Shown: positions 44,232 to 53,563, counted from the stretch's first letter. The stretch: DNA of 64,000 nt from Microbacterium sp. Au-Mic1 (GCF_021341785.1 NZ_JAJTTF010000007.1:233356-297355), one strand, 5' to 3'. The notes: generated by a model from the sequence alone, not told the origin. Numbers and translations: made by a program.

Positions 44232-44370
44232 GTCCCGACGCTAGGCACCCGCGCCACGGCGCGGGACGGGGTCCGCGCAACCGGTGCACAACCCGCTGCG
44301 CCGCGCGAATGTGCGGAGCGGGCGACCGCCAACCACGGGTTCTACCGCGGAACGACCGGGAACGGAAGTG

Positions 44371-44441
44371 GGCGGCATCCCACGGGGGGAATGGGATGCC
44401 GCCCGTCTGCGGCGGACGGAGGGGGACCGTCGGAGCCGCAG
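44371..44441 (+). repeat. Two tandem hairpins upstream of acs
   Basis: GGCGGCATCCCA and TGGGATGCCGCC (44371-44403) form a perfect 12-bp stem with a G-rich loop. Directly after, a second imperfect hairpin has outer arms CTGCGGC and GCCGCAG with GACGG/CCGTC inside (to about 44441). They lie in the 384-base gap between the divergent tadA and acs genes. They could be a terminator for upstream readthrough or a structured leader. Confidence 0.5.
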
Positions 44442-44475
44442 GAAAGCCGGATTCGATTGATCGGCCGTCGGACAG

Positions 44476-44558
44476 TGTACGTCTGAAAAGGCACCGTACA
44501 AAACGGATCCGACTACCGACTTCCGTCGGTAGTGAGAGACGATGGGCACGGCTAGATT
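44476..44558 (+). promoter_or_regulatory. acs promoter region with two inverted repeats
   Basis: A perfect 9-bp inverted repeat, ACTACCGAC and GTCGGTAGT around TTCC (44512-44533), lies just upstream of a -10-like TAGATT (44553-44558). Further upstream TGTACG and CGTACA (44476-44500) form another inverted pair. These are candidate operators for acetate-responsive or cAMP/redox regulators. The rest of the gap has no gene-like frame. Confidence 0.5.
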
Positions 44559-44615
44559 CACCGATGTCGCGGCTGACGCCGCGATGCCCCCGCCGCAAAG
44601 GAGCGCCCTCTCACC

Positions 44616-46580
44616 ATGAGCAGCCAGATCGATCACGTCTTCGACGAGACCCGGGTCTTCCCGCCCTCCCCCGAGTTCGCCGCCGCGGCCGTCGCGCAGC
44701 CGGAGCTCTACGCCGAAGCGGCCACCGATCGCGAGGCGTTCTGGGCGAAGCAGGCCCGCGAGCTGCACTGGCACACGCCGTTCACCGAGGTGCTGGACTG
44801 GTCCGCGCCGCCGTTCGCGAAGTGGTTCGCCGACGGCGAGCTCAACGTCGCGTACAACTGCCTCGACCGGCACGTGGAGGCCGGCAACGGCGACCGCATC
44901 GCCCTGCTCTGGGAGGGCGAGCCCGGCGATGAGCGCCGCATCACCTATGCCGAGCTCACCGACGAGGTCAAGCGCCTCGCGAACGTGCTCGAAGGCCTCG
45001 GCGTCGGCCACGGCGACCGCGTCGCCATCTACCTGCCGATGATCCCCGAGGCCGTGGCCTCGATGCTCGCCGTCGCGCGCATCGGTGCGATCCACTCCGT
45101 CGTCTTCGGCGGCTTCAGCGCCGACAGCCTGCGCTCCCGCATCGACGACGCGGGAGCCAAGGTCGTCATCACCGCCGACGGCGGCTACCGCAAGGGCAAG
45201 GCGTCGGCTCTGAAGCCGACGGTCGACCAGGCGCTCGCCGACCGCGGATCCGGCGAGCAGAACACGGTCGAGCACGTGATCGTGGTCCAGCGCTGTGAGA
45301 ACGAGATCGACTGGGACGACGAGCGCGACCTCTGGTACCACGATGTCGTGGGTGCGGCCTCGAACGCGCATGCCGCTCAGGCGTTCCCCGCTGAGAACCC
45401 GCTATTCATCCTGTACACCTCCGGCACCACCGGGAAGCCCAAGGGCATCCTGCACACCTCCGGCGGCTACCTCACCCAGGCGTCATACACGCACCGCGTG
45501 GTCTTCGACCTGAAGCCCGAGACGGACGTCTACTGGTGCACCGCCGACATCGGCTGGGTCACCGGACACTCGTACGTCGCCTACGGACCCCTCGCCAACG
45601 GCGCCACGCAGGTCATGTACGAGGGCACGCCGGAGACCCCGCAGCAGGGGCGCTGGTGGGACATCATCCAGAAGTACGGCGTCACCACCCTCTACACGGC
45701 ACCCACCGCCATCCGTTCCTTCATGAAGCTCGGCCGCGAGATCCCGAACCAGTACGACCTGACCTCCCTGCGCCTGCTCGGCTCGGTCGGAGAGCCCATC
45801 AACCCCGAGGCGTGGATCTGGTACCGCGACGTCATCGGCGGCAGCCGCACGCCGATCGTGGACACCTGGTGGCAGACCGAGACCGGCGCGATCATGGTCT
45901 CCCCGCTGCCGGGCGTCACTGCGACCAAGCCGGGTTCGGCGCAGGTGGCGCTGCCGGGCATCTCGATCGACGTGGTGGACGACGACGGCACCACCGTGGG
46001 CATCGGCGGCGGCGGGCTGCTGGCGATCACGGAGCCGTGGCCGAGCATGCTGCGCGGCATCTGGGGCGACCCGGAGCGGTTCAAGGAGACGTACTGGGAG
46101 AAGTTCGAGAAGCAGGGCTACTACTTCGCGGGCGACGGCGCGCGTTTCGACGACGACGGTGATCTGTGGCTGCTCGGCCGCGTCGACGACGTGATGAACG
46201 TGTCCGGTCACCGCCTCTCCACCGCCGAGATCGAGTCGGCGCTCGTGGCGCACGAGGCAACCGCCGAGGCCGCCGTGGTCGGCGCCTCCGACGAGACCAC
46301 CGGCCAGGCGGTCGTCGCGTTCGTGATCATCAAGGAGAGCTACCTCAAGGCGCACTCCCCCGAGGGTCTCGCCCAGCTGCTGCGCGGCTGGGTCGGCGAG
46401 CAGATCGGCCCGATCGCCCGTCCACGCGACGTCTACATCGTCGGCGAGCTGCCCAAGACCCGCTCCGGCAAGATCATGCGCCGCCTGCTGCGCGACGTGG
46501 CCGAGGGCCGTGAGGTCGGAGACACCACGACGCTCGCCGACACCATGGTGATGTCGACCATCTCGGCGCAGGTGAAGTAG
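44616..46580 (+). CDS. acs: Acetyl-CoA synthetase
   Basis: The 654-residue enzyme is a typical AMP-forming acetate-CoA ligase: [15 protein letters not shown]-loop [50 protein letters not shown], and the C-terminal [14 protein letters not shown] whose Lys is acetylated to switch the enzyme off in other bacteria. It activates acetate to acetyl-CoA for assimilation. AAAGGAG precedes the ATG. It stands alone between a complex regulatory region and a strong bidirectional terminator. Confidence 0.95.
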   Translation: MSSQIDHVFDETRVFPPSPEFAAAAVAQPELYAEAATDREAFWAKQARELHWHTPFTEVLDWSAPPFAKWFADGELNVAYNCLDRHVEAGNGDRIALLWEGEPGDERRITYAELTDEVKRLANVLEGLGVGHGDRVAIYLPMIPEAVASMLAVARIGAIHSVVFGGFSADSLRSRIDDAGAKVVITADGGYRKGKASALKPTVDQALADRGSGEQNTVEHVIVVQRCENEIDWDDERDLWYHDVVGAASNAHAAQAFPAENPLFILYTSGTTGKPKGILHTSGGYLTQASYTHRVVFDLKPETDVYWCTADIGWVTGHSYVAYGPLANGATQVMYEGTPETPQQGRWWDIIQKYGVTTLYTAPTAIRSFMKLGREIPNQYDLTSLRLLGSVGEPINPEAWIWYRDVIGGSRTPIVDTWWQTETGAIMVSPLPGVTATKPGSAQVALPGISIDVVDDDGTTVGIGGGGLLAITEPWPSMLRGIWGDPERFKETYWEKFEKQGYYFAGDGARFDDDGDLWLLGRVDDVMNVSGHRLSTAEIESALVAHEATAEAAVVGASDETTGQAVVAFVIIKESYLKAHSPEGLAQLLRGWVGEQIGPIARPRDVYIVGELPKTRSGKIMRRLLRDVAEGREVGDTTTLADTMVMSTISAQVK

Positions 46581-46635
46581 GTCCCGAGCCCGTCGAGGAC
46601 ACGGATCCGCACCTGCGACGGGTCCGGATCCGCAG

Positions 46636-46679
46636 ACGAAAGAAGGGGCGCTCTCCGCGGAGAGCGCCCCTTCTTTCGT
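46636..46679. terminator. 44-base perfect palindrome, bidirectional terminator
   Basis: The whole 44-base stretch is a perfect palindrome centred at 46657/46658: a G+C-rich core (GGGGCGCTCTCC) with A/T-rich ends (GAAAGAA, TTCTTTC), so on both strands it gives a stem ending near a T-rich run. It lies between acs and the opposing RidA gene and should stop both. Confidence 0.9.
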
Positions 46680-46686
46680 GAAGAAC

Positions 46687-47145
46687 TCAGGCGAGGGTGA
46701 AGACGACCTCGACCTCGACCGGGCTGTCCAGCGGCAGCACGGCCACGCCGACGGCGGCGCGGGCGTGCCTGCCGGCGTCGCCGAAGATCTCGCCCAGCAC
46801 CTCGCTCGCACCGTTGATCACGCCGGGCTGGCCGGAGAACGACGGGTCGGACGCGACGAAGCCTCCCACGCGCAGCACCCCGCCGAGGCGGTCCACCCCG
46901 CCGGCCGCGTCGGCCGCTGCGGCGATCGCGTTCAGTGCGCACACGCGGGCGAGTCCCTTCGCGTCCTCCGCCGGGATCTCCGCGCCGACCTTCCCGGTCG
47001 CGGGGAGGGATCCGGCCACGAACGGCAGCTGACCCGAGGTGTACACGAGGCCGGCGTGCACGCGGGCGGGCACGTAGGCGGCCACGGGTGCGGCGACGGA
47101 CGGGAGCTCGATGCCGAGCTCGGCGAGACGGGCGCTGAGGGTCAT
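46687..47145 (-). CDS. RidA/YjgF-family protein
   Basis: The 152-residue protein has RidA features: LVYTSGQLPFVAGSLPATG, GLARVCALNAIAAAADAAGG and VGVAVLPLDSPVEVEVVF at the C-terminus. The usual Arg of RidA deaminases that holds the imine substrate, in a CxxRxQ-like C-terminal segment, is not evident, so enzyme activity is uncertain. It belongs to the Rv3678c-like group beside ponA2 in mycobacteria. GAAGGAG precedes the ATG, which overlaps the DUF4177 stop. Confidence 0.85.
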   Translation of the reverse strand: MTLSARLAELGIELPSVAAPVAAYVPARVHAGLVYTSGQLPFVAGSLPATGKVGAEIPAEDAKGLARVCALNAIAAAADAAGGVDRLGGVLRVGGFVASDPSFSGQPGVINGASEVLGEIFGDAGRHARAAVGVAVLPLDSPVEVEVVFTLA

Positions 47146-47366
47146 GCAGATTCTCCTTCGAACTGACGCGCGGCCTCCGCGGCCGCGGAAAGGCCGGTGT
47201 TGGCGGCGGTGTCGCCGCCCACCGGACGCTTGAGGTACGCCACGAGCCCGCCTTCGGGCCCGGTGACGACCTGCACCAGCTCCCAGCCCTGCTTGCCCCA
47301 GTTGTTCAGGATGGCGGCGGTGTTGTGGATCAGCAGCGGTGTGGTCAGGTATTCCCACGTTGTCAT
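47142..47366 (-). CDS. DUF4177-family small protein
   Basis: The 74-residue protein starts WEYLTTPLLIHNTAAILNNW and continues GKQGWELVQVV, the hallmark of DUF4177 small proteins. The fold is a short alpha/beta unit; the role is unknown. It corresponds to Rv3678A of mycobacteria by position. It is divergent from the PBP gene, with 74 bases between start codons. Confidence 0.82.
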   Translation of the reverse strand: MTTWEYLTTPLLIHNTAAILNNWGKQGWELVQVVTGPEGGLVAYLKRPVGGDTAANTGLSAAAEAARQFEGESA

Positions 47367-47427
47367 GGCTCTCCCGGCGGGACGGACGCGCTCGGGCGCG
47401 TCAAAGTTTGCGTTCAGGGAACTCCCC

Positions 47428-47433
47428 TACGAT
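47428..47433 (+). promoter_or_regulatory. -10 box of a leaderless PBP transcript
   Basis: TACGAT lies 7 bases before the ATG, so transcription should begin at or next to the A of the start codon. No ribosome site is present, in agreement with a leaderless mRNA. Confidence 0.5.
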
Positions 47434-47440
47434 CAAGCGT

Positions 47441-50086
47441 ATGCCTCAGACCAAACGCACGCTCACCGGCGTGCTCAGCGGCCTGGCCGGCCTTGTCGGT
47501 CTCAGCGTCGTCGCCGGTGTGCTCGTCACGGCCACTGTGACTCCGGTGTTCGCCGTCACCGGAGCAGCCGCCGCCCAGTCGATCGACATGTTCGAGGGCC
47601 TGCCCTCCAACCTGAAGGTCGACCGTCCGATGCAGCCGACGACGATCTACTCCAAGGACGCTGCCGGCAACGATCAGGTGATGGCGCGCTTCTACGACCA
47701 GAACCGCGTCCCGGTGGCGTACGGCCAGGTCGCGCCGGTGCTGTACGACGCACTGCTGGCGAGCGAGGACAAGAACTTCTACTCGCACGGCGGCATCGAC
47801 ATCGCCGGAACCCTGAAGGCGATCGTCGGCAACGTGAGCGGATCCGCCACCAACGGCGGGTCGTCCATCAGCCAGCAGTACGTCAAGAACGTGCTGCTGC
47901 AGGAGTGTGAGAAGGGCGTCCCCCTCTCCGACCCGAAGCGCGACGACAAGCTGAACCAGTGCTGGGTCGACGCCGCCTCCGCCGTCGGCTCCAAGGGCAT
48001 CGCACGCAAGCTGCAGGAGATCCGCTACGCCACGGCGATCGAGAAGCAGTACTCCAAGAACGACATCCTCATCGGGTACCTGAACCTGGTGAACTTCGGC
48101 GGCACCACCTACGGCATCGAGGCCGCAGCCCAGCGCTACTTCAGCGTCTCCGCCTCGCAGCTCAACGCGGTGCAGGCCGCGACCCTGGTCGGCATGGTGC
48201 AGAACCCGAACGCCTTCCGCATCGACATGCCCGGCGGCACGTACGACTGCGACAAGGACGGCAAGAACTGCAAGAACTCCCAGGCGGACGGCTACCACGA
48301 CACCCTCGTGCGCCGGAACTACGTGCTCAGCCGCATGGAGGTGCTCGGAAAGATCACCAAGGCGGAGTACGAGGCCGACAAGGCGCAGCCGATCACCCCG
48401 GCGATCAAGACGCCCTCGTCGGGGTGTGCCGACGCCGGCGACAACGCCTACTTCTGCAAGTACGTGCAGGCGACGCTCGAGGGCGACTCGTCGCTCGACT
48501 CCGCACTCGGACCGCAGAAGGACCGCTCGGACAAGCTGCTCCGCGGTGGCCTGAACGTCTACACGACCCTGTCCGCGCCGATGCAGGGCGCCGCCGTGCA
48601 GGCCATGCACGACTACACCACGCCCACCATCGACGGCATGGACTTCGGGGCAGCAGCCGTGAACCTGGACCCCAAGACGGGCAAGATCCTCGCGCTCGCG
48701 CAGAACACCGTCTTCAACGAGTCGCAGGACGCACCCCCCGGGCAGACCGGTATCGTGTATGCCGCCGACCAGGCGCACGGCGGCGGTATCGGCTTCTCCG
48801 TCGGATCGACGTACAAGGTGTTCACACTCCTCGACTGGCTCGAGAAGGGTCACTCCCTGCGCGAGTCCGTGGACGGCAACCTCAAGCGGATGACGTTCAA
48901 GTGCGGCACCAGCACGATGACGGCGGACACCGGCGAGATCGGCAACTTCCAGAACCAGCGCGGGTTCACCGGAACGCCGATGGAGTTCACCAGGCTGTCG
49001 CTGAACAGCGGATTCCTGGGCATGGCCTCGAAGCTGGACCTCTGCGACATCAACGATCTCGCCGCCCGCATGGGCGTGCACCTCGGCACGGAGTACAAGG
49101 GCAAGATGGTCCCGGTCAACAATCGGGAGAACGTCGTCGACGATCAAGGGAACATTCTCGCGTCGGCGCCCGCGCCGTTCGACGTCCTCGGCTCGAAGAA
49201 CATCGCGCCTCTGGACATGGCCGCGGTCTACGCGGCGATCGCGAACAACGGCACGCGCTGCGATCCGCACGCGATCGAGAAGATCACGGGCCCCGACGGC
49301 GCCGACATCCCGCTCGCGCCGACCACGTGCACCGAGGTCATCAAGCCGGAGATCGCCGCCGGAGCGGCGTACGCCCTTCAGGGCGTGATGAACAGCGGCG
49401 GTACGGGCTCCCAGGCGAACCCCTTCGACGGAACCCCGCTGATCGGCAAGACCGGTTCGCACAACAACGCGCAGACGATGCTCATGTCCTCCTCCACGAC
49501 CTCCACCACCGGAGTCTGGGTCGGTCAGGCCAGCGGCGACGTGAACATCAACGACTTCTCCACTCAGGACATCGGCGTGCCGAACATCCGTTATCCGCTG
49601 AGCAGGGCGATCCTCAGCGCGGCCGACAGCCTGTTCCCCGGCGGGGCGTTCCCGGACCCGGTGCAGAGCCAGCTCAAGCAGTCGTACACGAACCTGCCGA
49701 GCGTCATCGGCATGACCGTCGACCAGGCGACGCAGACGCTCGAGGGCGCCGGGTTCTCGGTCTCGGTCGGCGCCGCCGTGCAGAGCAACCTCCCGACGGA
49801 CCAGGTCGCCCAGCAGGACCCGGGCCCCGGTCAGGTCGTCACGGGCAGCACGATCACGATCAGTCCGAGCAATGGGCAGGGTGCGTCCGTGCCGAACGTC
49901 GTCGGCATGACGATGGGCGACGCGGCGAACGCGCTCAAGACGGCCGGTTTCCAGGCCGTGAAGGGCACCTGCACGCCCGGCAATGGCGACGACTCCGGCA
50001 CCGTGTCGGCGACGAACCCGGTCGCGGGGACAGCCGCCCCCAAGGGGTCCTCGGTCACGCTCAACTACGTGAAGAAGAACTGCTGA
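47441..50086 (+). CDS. ponA2: Class A penicillin-binding protein with PASTA domains (PonA2-like)
   Basis: The 881-residue bifunctional PBP has an N-terminal membrane helix (about 10-40), a GT51 glycosyltransferase (LLASEDKNFYSHGGID with catalytic Glu, NGGSSISQQYVKN, NLVNFGGTTYGIEAA), a transpeptidase with SxxK in SVGSTYKVF, SxN in LSLNSGF and KTG in LIGKTGSHN, and two C-terminal PASTA domains (NLPSVIGMTVDQATQTLEGA and VPNVVGMTMGDAANALKTAG). It polymerises and crosslinks peptidoglycan; PASTA domains sense muropeptides or wall. Cys pairs, including the C-terminal GTCTPG and KKNC, suggest disulfides. It is followed after two bases by the metallophosphoesterase gene, as in mycobacteria. Confidence 0.93.
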   Translation: MPQTKRTLTGVLSGLAGLVGLSVVAGVLVTATVTPVFAVTGAAAAQSIDMFEGLPSNLKVDRPMQPTTIYSKDAAGNDQVMARFYDQNRVPVAYGQVAPVLYDALLASEDKNFYSHGGIDIAGTLKAIVGNVSGSATNGGSSISQQYVKNVLLQECEKGVPLSDPKRDDKLNQCWVDAASAVGSKGIARKLQEIRYATAIEKQYSKNDILIGYLNLVNFGGTTYGIEAAAQRYFSVSASQLNAVQAATLVGMVQNPNAFRIDMPGGTYDCDKDGKNCKNSQADGYHDTLVRRNYVLSRMEVLGKITKAEYEADKAQPITPAIKTPSSGCADAGDNAYFCKYVQATLEGDSSLDSALGPQKDRSDKLLRGGLNVYTTLSAPMQGAAVQAMHDYTTPTIDGMDFGAAAVNLDPKTGKILALAQNTVFNESQDAPPGQTGIVYAADQAHGGGIGFSVGSTYKVFTLLDWLEKGHSLRESVDGNLKRMTFKCGTSTMTADTGEIGNFQNQRGFTGTPMEFTRLSLNSGFLGMASKLDLCDINDLAARMGVHLGTEYKGKMVPVNNRENVVDDQGNILASAPAPFDVLGSKNIAPLDMAAVYAAIANNGTRCDPHAIEKITGPDGADIPLAPTTCTEVIKPEIAAGAAYALQGVMNSGGTGSQANPFDGTPLIGKTGSHNNAQTMLMSSSTTSTTGVWVGQASGDVNINDFSTQDIGVPNIRYPLSRAILSAADSLFPGGAFPDPVQSQLKQSYTNLPSVIGMTVDQATQTLEGAGFSVSVGAAVQSNLPTDQVAQQDPGPGQVVTGSTITISPSNGQGASVPNVVGMTMGDAANALKTAGFQAVKGTCTPGNGDDSGTVSATNPVAGTAAPKGSSVTLNYVKKNC

Positions 50087-50088
50087 GG

Positions 50089-51024
50089 ATGACGTCCTCT
50101 CGCACCACCCGTTCGGCCCTCATCGCACTCGGTGCGGTGGGGGCCGCCGGTGTCGCGGCCGCCACCTGGGGCATCGGCATCGAGCGCTACCTCTTCACGC
50201 TGCGCCACGCCACGGCCCGATCGCTGCCGGCGGGGTCGCGCCCGATGCGGATCCTGCACGTGTCCGACGCCCACATGGCGCCCTGGCAGCACCGCAAGCA
50301 GCGCTGGCTCGCCTCCTTGGCCGAACTGCGTCCCGATCTCGTCGTGAACACCGGCGACAACCTCGGCCACGAGGACGGACTCGACGGCATCCGCGCTGCG
50401 TTCGCCCCGTTCGCCGGGACGCCCGGGGTCTTCGTGCACGGATCCAACGACAAGTTCGGGCCATCGCCGCGCAATCCGTTCCGCTACTTCATGGGCCCTT
50501 CTGCGCGCTCGATCACGGCCCCGAAGCTCGACACCGAGGCCCTGGACCGCTTCTTCGCCGACGAGCTCGGCTGGACGGATCTGGACAACACCGCGGCGAG
50601 TCTCCAGGTCGCGGGATCCCGAGTGGATCTGTTCGGCGTCGACGACGCGCACCGCGACTGGGATGAGCTCGACGCGCTTCCCGCCGCGATCGACGCGCTG
50701 GGCCCGCGCCCGGTCGACGTGCCCGTGCTGGGCGTCACCCACGCCCCGTACCAGCGCGTCCTGAACGCGTTCACGGATCTCGGAGCGGACGCGATCCTCG
50801 GCGGTCACACGCACGGCGGACAGGTGTGCATCCCCGGCTTCGGAGCGATCGTGGCCAACTGCGACATCCCCCTGAAGCAGGCGAAGGGTCTCAGCACCTG
50901 GACTCACGCGGGCCGCACGGTACCGCTGAACGTGAGCGCGGGCTGCGGTCACTCGATCTACGCGCCGGTCCGCTTCGCCTGCCGCCCCGAGGCGACGCTG
51001 CTGACGCTGCTGCCCCGCGGGTGA
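50089..51024 (+). CDS. Membrane-anchored metallophosphoesterase (Rv3683-like)
   Basis: The 311-residue protein has one N-terminal membrane helix and a calcineurin-like phosphoesterase domain: ILHVSDAHMAPWQ, VVNTGDNLGHEDG, VHGSNDKFGPSP (GNHD variant with Ser-Asn-Asp), VLGVTHAP and GGHTHGGQVCIPG, which together form the dimetal site. GSND in place of GNHD suggests altered metal or substrate use, as seen in the PBP-linked group. It is co-transcribed with ponA2 (ATG 2 bases after the stop, AGG within the junction), and may act in wall or lipid-linked precursor turnover; that is inference. Confidence 0.88.
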   Translation: MTSSRTTRSALIALGAVGAAGVAAATWGIGIERYLFTLRHATARSLPAGSRPMRILHVSDAHMAPWQHRKQRWLASLAELRPDLVVNTGDNLGHEDGLDGIRAAFAPFAGTPGVFVHGSNDKFGPSPRNPFRYFMGPSARSITAPKLDTEALDRFFADELGWTDLDNTAASLQVAGSRVDLFGVDDAHRDWDELDALPAAIDALGPRPVDVPVLGVTHAPYQRVLNAFTDLGADAILGGHTHGGQVCIPGFGAIVANCDIPLKQAKGLSTWTHAGRTVPLNVSAGCGHSIYAPVRFACRPEATLLTLLPRG

Positions 51025-51082
51025 TCGCCGGATCCGCCACGCGCGGGTTCCGCCTCGATTCGGCCCCGAGCTCGTTTCCGTA

Positions 51083-51088
51083 TAGACT
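51083..51088 (+). promoter_or_regulatory. -10 box of tRNA-Pro
   Basis: TAGACT (within TATAGACT) lies 13 bases before the 5' end of tRNA-Pro. Confidence 0.5.
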
Positions 51089-51101
51089 TGAACGGTTGCC
51101 A

Positions 51102-51178
<77 letters not shown>

Positions 51179-51225
51179 ACGCCAGAGGGACCGGCCCGCA
51201 GGGTCGGTCCCTCTGGCGTTGTTTC
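51179..51225 (+). terminator. Terminator of tRNA-Pro
   Basis: A near-perfect 15-16-bp stem (ACGCCAGAGGGACCG with CGGTCCCTCTGGCGT) and an 11-base loop are followed by GTTTCG. It starts immediately after the CCA end. Confidence 0.85.
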
Positions 51226-51230
51226 GTGAT

Positions 51231-51309
51231 GTCGGGCGGGGCCCCAGCGCAGAGGCTCCGCGCGTCGCGAATGCGACGTGTGGAGAAGCGCCTGGGGATG
51301 CACCCCGAC
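51231..51309 (+). pseudogene. tRNA-Pro-like remnant or structured RNA
   Basis: The segment begins with CGGGG (51237) and ends with CACCCCGAC (51301-51309), as tRNA-Pro does, and is also followed by a tRNA-style terminator, but it has no cloverleaf. Instead it folds into one long stem: GTCGGG/CCCGAC, CCCCAG/CTGGGG, CTCC/GGAG and CGTCGC/GCGACG with a GAAT loop. It is either a decayed tandem copy of tRNA-Pro or a separate small RNA. Confidence 0.4.
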
Positions 51310-51317
51310 GTAAACAC

Positions 51318-51360
51318 AACAGAGGGATCGACCCGCCAGGGTCGATCCCTCTGTTGCTTC
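51318..51360 (+). terminator. Second terminator downstream of the tRNA-like remnant
   Basis: A perfect 17-bp stem (AACAGAGGGATCGACCC with its complement), four-base GCCA loop, then GCTTCTC. It closely resembles the tRNA-Pro terminator in plan and core (CAGAGGGA..TCCCTCTG). The 282-base gap between tRNA-Pro and the HAD gene holds these elements and little else. Confidence 0.8.
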
Positions 51361-51460
51361 TCGCATTCCGGCGGCGTTCGAGTCACCGCGTGCGGCGCAC
51401 GTCCGACGGTCGAAGTCCGCCCGGCTCGCTCTCACCCGGATCCTCTACGCTGGAACTGCT

Positions 51461-52216
51461 ATGACGACGCCCCGCCTGGTCGCCTTCGACCTCGATGACA
51501 CCCTCGCCCCCTCCAAGAGTGCGATCGACCCCCGCATCGCGGACCTACTCCTCGCCCTGGCCGGCCGGGTCGAGGTCGCGATCATCTCCGGTGGCAACGA
51601 GGAGCAGTTCCGCACCCAGGTCGTCTCGCGACTCGGCGAAGCCGACGACCGGCTCCTGCAGCGCATCCACCTGCTGCCGACGTGCGGCACCCGTTACCTC
51701 CGCTACGACGGATCCGGCTTCTCGCTGCTCTACGCGCATGACCTCACCGAGGCACAGAAGACCGCTGCCCTCACTGCACTCGAGGAAGAGGCGCGCCGCC
51801 TCGAGCTCTGGGAGAGCGAGACCTGGGGGCCCATCCTCGAGGACCGCGGTTCACAGATCACCTTCTCCGCCCTCGGCCAGAAAGCCCCCCACGACGCGAA
51901 GAAGGCCTGGGACCCCGACGGATCCCGCCGCGCCGCGCTCCGCGACGCCGTCTCCCCTCGCGTGCCCGACCTGGAGGTCCGGTCCGGCGGATCCACCTCG
52001 ATCGACATCACGCGCGCCGGGATCGACAAGGCCTACGGCATGACCGAGCTCGCCGACCGCACCGGCATCCCGTTCGCGGACATGCTCTTCTACGGCGACC
52101 GCCTCGACGAGGGCGGCAACGACTATCCCGTCAAGGCCCTCGGCGTGCCCTGTGTCGCCGTGGAGGGCTGGGAGGACACAGCCGACCACCTGGACGCCCT
52201 GCTACCCACGCTCTGA
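51461..52216 (+). CDS. HAD-IIB-family phosphatase, phosphomannomutase-like
   Basis: The 251-residue protein has the HAD motifs: LVAFDLDDTLAPSKSAI with the nucleophile Asp and general acid, IISGGNEEQF (Ser), Lys in DKAYGMTELAD, and FYGDRLDEGGNDYPVK with the metal-binding Asp pair. The middle cap (RIHLLPTCGTRYLRYDGSGF, ITFSALGQKAPHDAKKAWDP) resembles eukaryotic-type phosphomannomutase/HAD-IIB proteins. A sugar-phosphate substrate is likely. No clear ribosome site precedes the ATG. Confidence 0.82.
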   Translation: MTTPRLVAFDLDDTLAPSKSAIDPRIADLLLALAGRVEVAIISGGNEEQFRTQVVSRLGEADDRLLQRIHLLPTCGTRYLRYDGSGFSLLYAHDLTEAQKTAALTALEEEARRLELWESETWGPILEDRGSQITFSALGQKAPHDAKKAWDPDGSRRAALRDAVSPRVPDLEVRSGGSTSIDITRAGIDKAYGMTELADRTGIPFADMLFYGDRLDEGGNDYPVKALGVPCVAVEGWEDTADHLDALLPTL

Positions 52217-52227
52217 CGGGGCGGCCT

Positions 52228-52296
52228 CCGCGTTCAGGGAGCGATGTTCGTCGCTTCAACGGTCGAAACAGGACCAACATCGCTCCCCGAACGCGG
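52228..52296. terminator. Long inverted repeat between convergent genes
   Basis: Arms of 21 bases (52228-52248 and 52276-52296) are complementary with a single mismatch, around a 27-base loop. The element lies between the converging HAD and lactate dehydrogenase genes and probably ends both transcripts. The core CATCGCTCCCCGAA reappears at 54422-54435. Confidence 0.6.
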
Positions 52297-52303
52297 ATGA
52301 GGC

Positions 52304-53563
52304 TCAGCGGACGGCGGCGGCGAGTGCCGGCGCCACCGGCACCATGCGGGTCAGCTGCGTGACGTGACGCGGCTCCAGTTCAGCCAGCGACGAGACGCCG
52401 AGCAGGCGCATGGTGCGCTCGATCTCGGTACGCAGGATCGCGATCGTGCGATCGACCCCGCGCCGTCCGCCGGCCATGAGCCCGTACAGGTAGGCGCGGC
52501 CGATGAGCGTGAAGTCCGCGCCGAGCGCGACCGCGGCGACGATATCGGCGCCATTCATGATGCCGGTGTCGACCATGACGGTGAAGTCGTCGCCGACGGC
52601 CTTGCGCACCTGCGGCAGCAGGTGGAACGGGATCGGCGCCCGGTCGAGCTGGCGACCGCCGTGGTTGGACAGCACCACTCCATCCACCCCGTGGGTGTTC
52701 TTGAGTCTCACCGCGTCCTCGACCGTCTGCACGCCCTTCACGACGAGCTTGCCCGGCCAGATGCTCCGGATGACCTCGAGGTCGTCGTAGCTGATCGTGG
52801 GATCCATCGCCGCGTCGAGCAACTCCCCCACCGTGCCCCCGGTCGTCGACAGGGATGCGAACTCGAGCTTGGGCGTGGTGAGGAAATCGATCCACCACCA
52901 CGGCCGAGGGATCGCGTTCAGGATCGTGCCGAGGGTCAGCTGCGGGGGGATCGAGAAGCCGTTGCGCTTGTCCCGCAGGCGTGCACCGGCCACCGGGGTG
53001 TCGACGGTGAACATCAGCGTGTCGAAGCCCGCCTCCGCGGCGCGGCGGGTGAGGCCGTAGGAGATCTCACGGTCGCGCATCACGTAGAGCTGGAACCAGT
53101 TGCGCCCGGCGGGATTGGTCGTGCGCACGTCCTCGATCGAGGTCGTGCCGAGCGTGGACAGCGTGAACGGGATACCGGCGGCGGCCGCCGCGCCCGCCCC
53201 GGCGATCTCCCCCTCGGTCTGCATGAGACGCGTGAACCCCGTCGGTGCGATCCCGAAGGGCAGCGCGCTCGGGCCGCCCAGGATCGTGGTGGAGGTGTCG
53301 AGCTCGGGAGCCGGTGCGAGGATCCCCGGGTGGAACTCGACGTCCTCGAACGCCTGCCGCGCGCGCGCGAGCGACAACTCTCCTTCGGCTGCGCCGTCGG
53401 TGTAGTCGAAGGCCGCCTTCGGGGTGCGCCGCTTCGCGATCGTACGCAGATCCGAGATCGTCAGCGCCCCCTCGAGGCGACGCTTCGTGCCGTCGAACTC
53501 GGGCGCCTTGAACGTCATCAGTTCGAGGATCTCGGCGGGGTTGGGGAGCTGGCGCTGCACCAT
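52304..53563 (-). CDS. lldD: FMN-dependent L-lactate dehydrogenase / alpha-hydroxy-acid oxidase
   Basis: The 419-residue protein is a full-length member of the FMN-dependent alpha-hydroxy-acid dehydrogenase family: [65 protein letters not shown], the active-site [19 protein letters not shown] with catalytic His, and [20 protein letters not shown]. It oxidises L-lactate (or a relative such as glycolate) and passes electrons to quinone or oxygen. GGAAGGAA precedes the ATG. It is co-transcribed behind the FadR-type regulator, 17 bases apart. Confidence 0.9.
   Translation of the reverse strand: MVQRQLPNPAEILELMTFKAPEFDGTKRRLEGALTISDLRTIAKRRTPKAAFDYTDGAAEGELSLARARQAFEDVEFHPGILAPAPELDTSTTILGGPSALPFGIAPTGFTRLMQTEGEIAGAGAAAAAGIPFTLSTLGTTSIEDVRTTNPAGRNWFQLYVMRDREISYGLTRRAAEAGFDTLMFTVDTPVAGARLRDKRNGFSIPPQLTLGTILNAIPRPWWWIDFLTTPKLEFASLSTTGGTVGELLDAAMDPTISYDDLEVIRSIWPGKLVVKGVQTVEDAVRLKNTHGVDGVVLSNHGGRQLDRAPIPFHLLPQVRKAVGDDFTVMVDTGIMNGADIVAAVALGADFTLIGRAYLYGLMAGGRRGVDRTIAILRTEIERTMRLLGVSSLAELEPRHVTQLTRMVPVAPALAAAVR

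Noticed and set aside
47414..49462. 682-codon minus-strand frame opposite the PBP gene
   Set aside because: Antisense shadow of a gene with complete GT51 and transpeptidase motifs.
51231..51309. A functional second tRNA gene
   Set aside because: No D, anticodon or T arm can be drawn; only the ends resemble tRNA-Pro.
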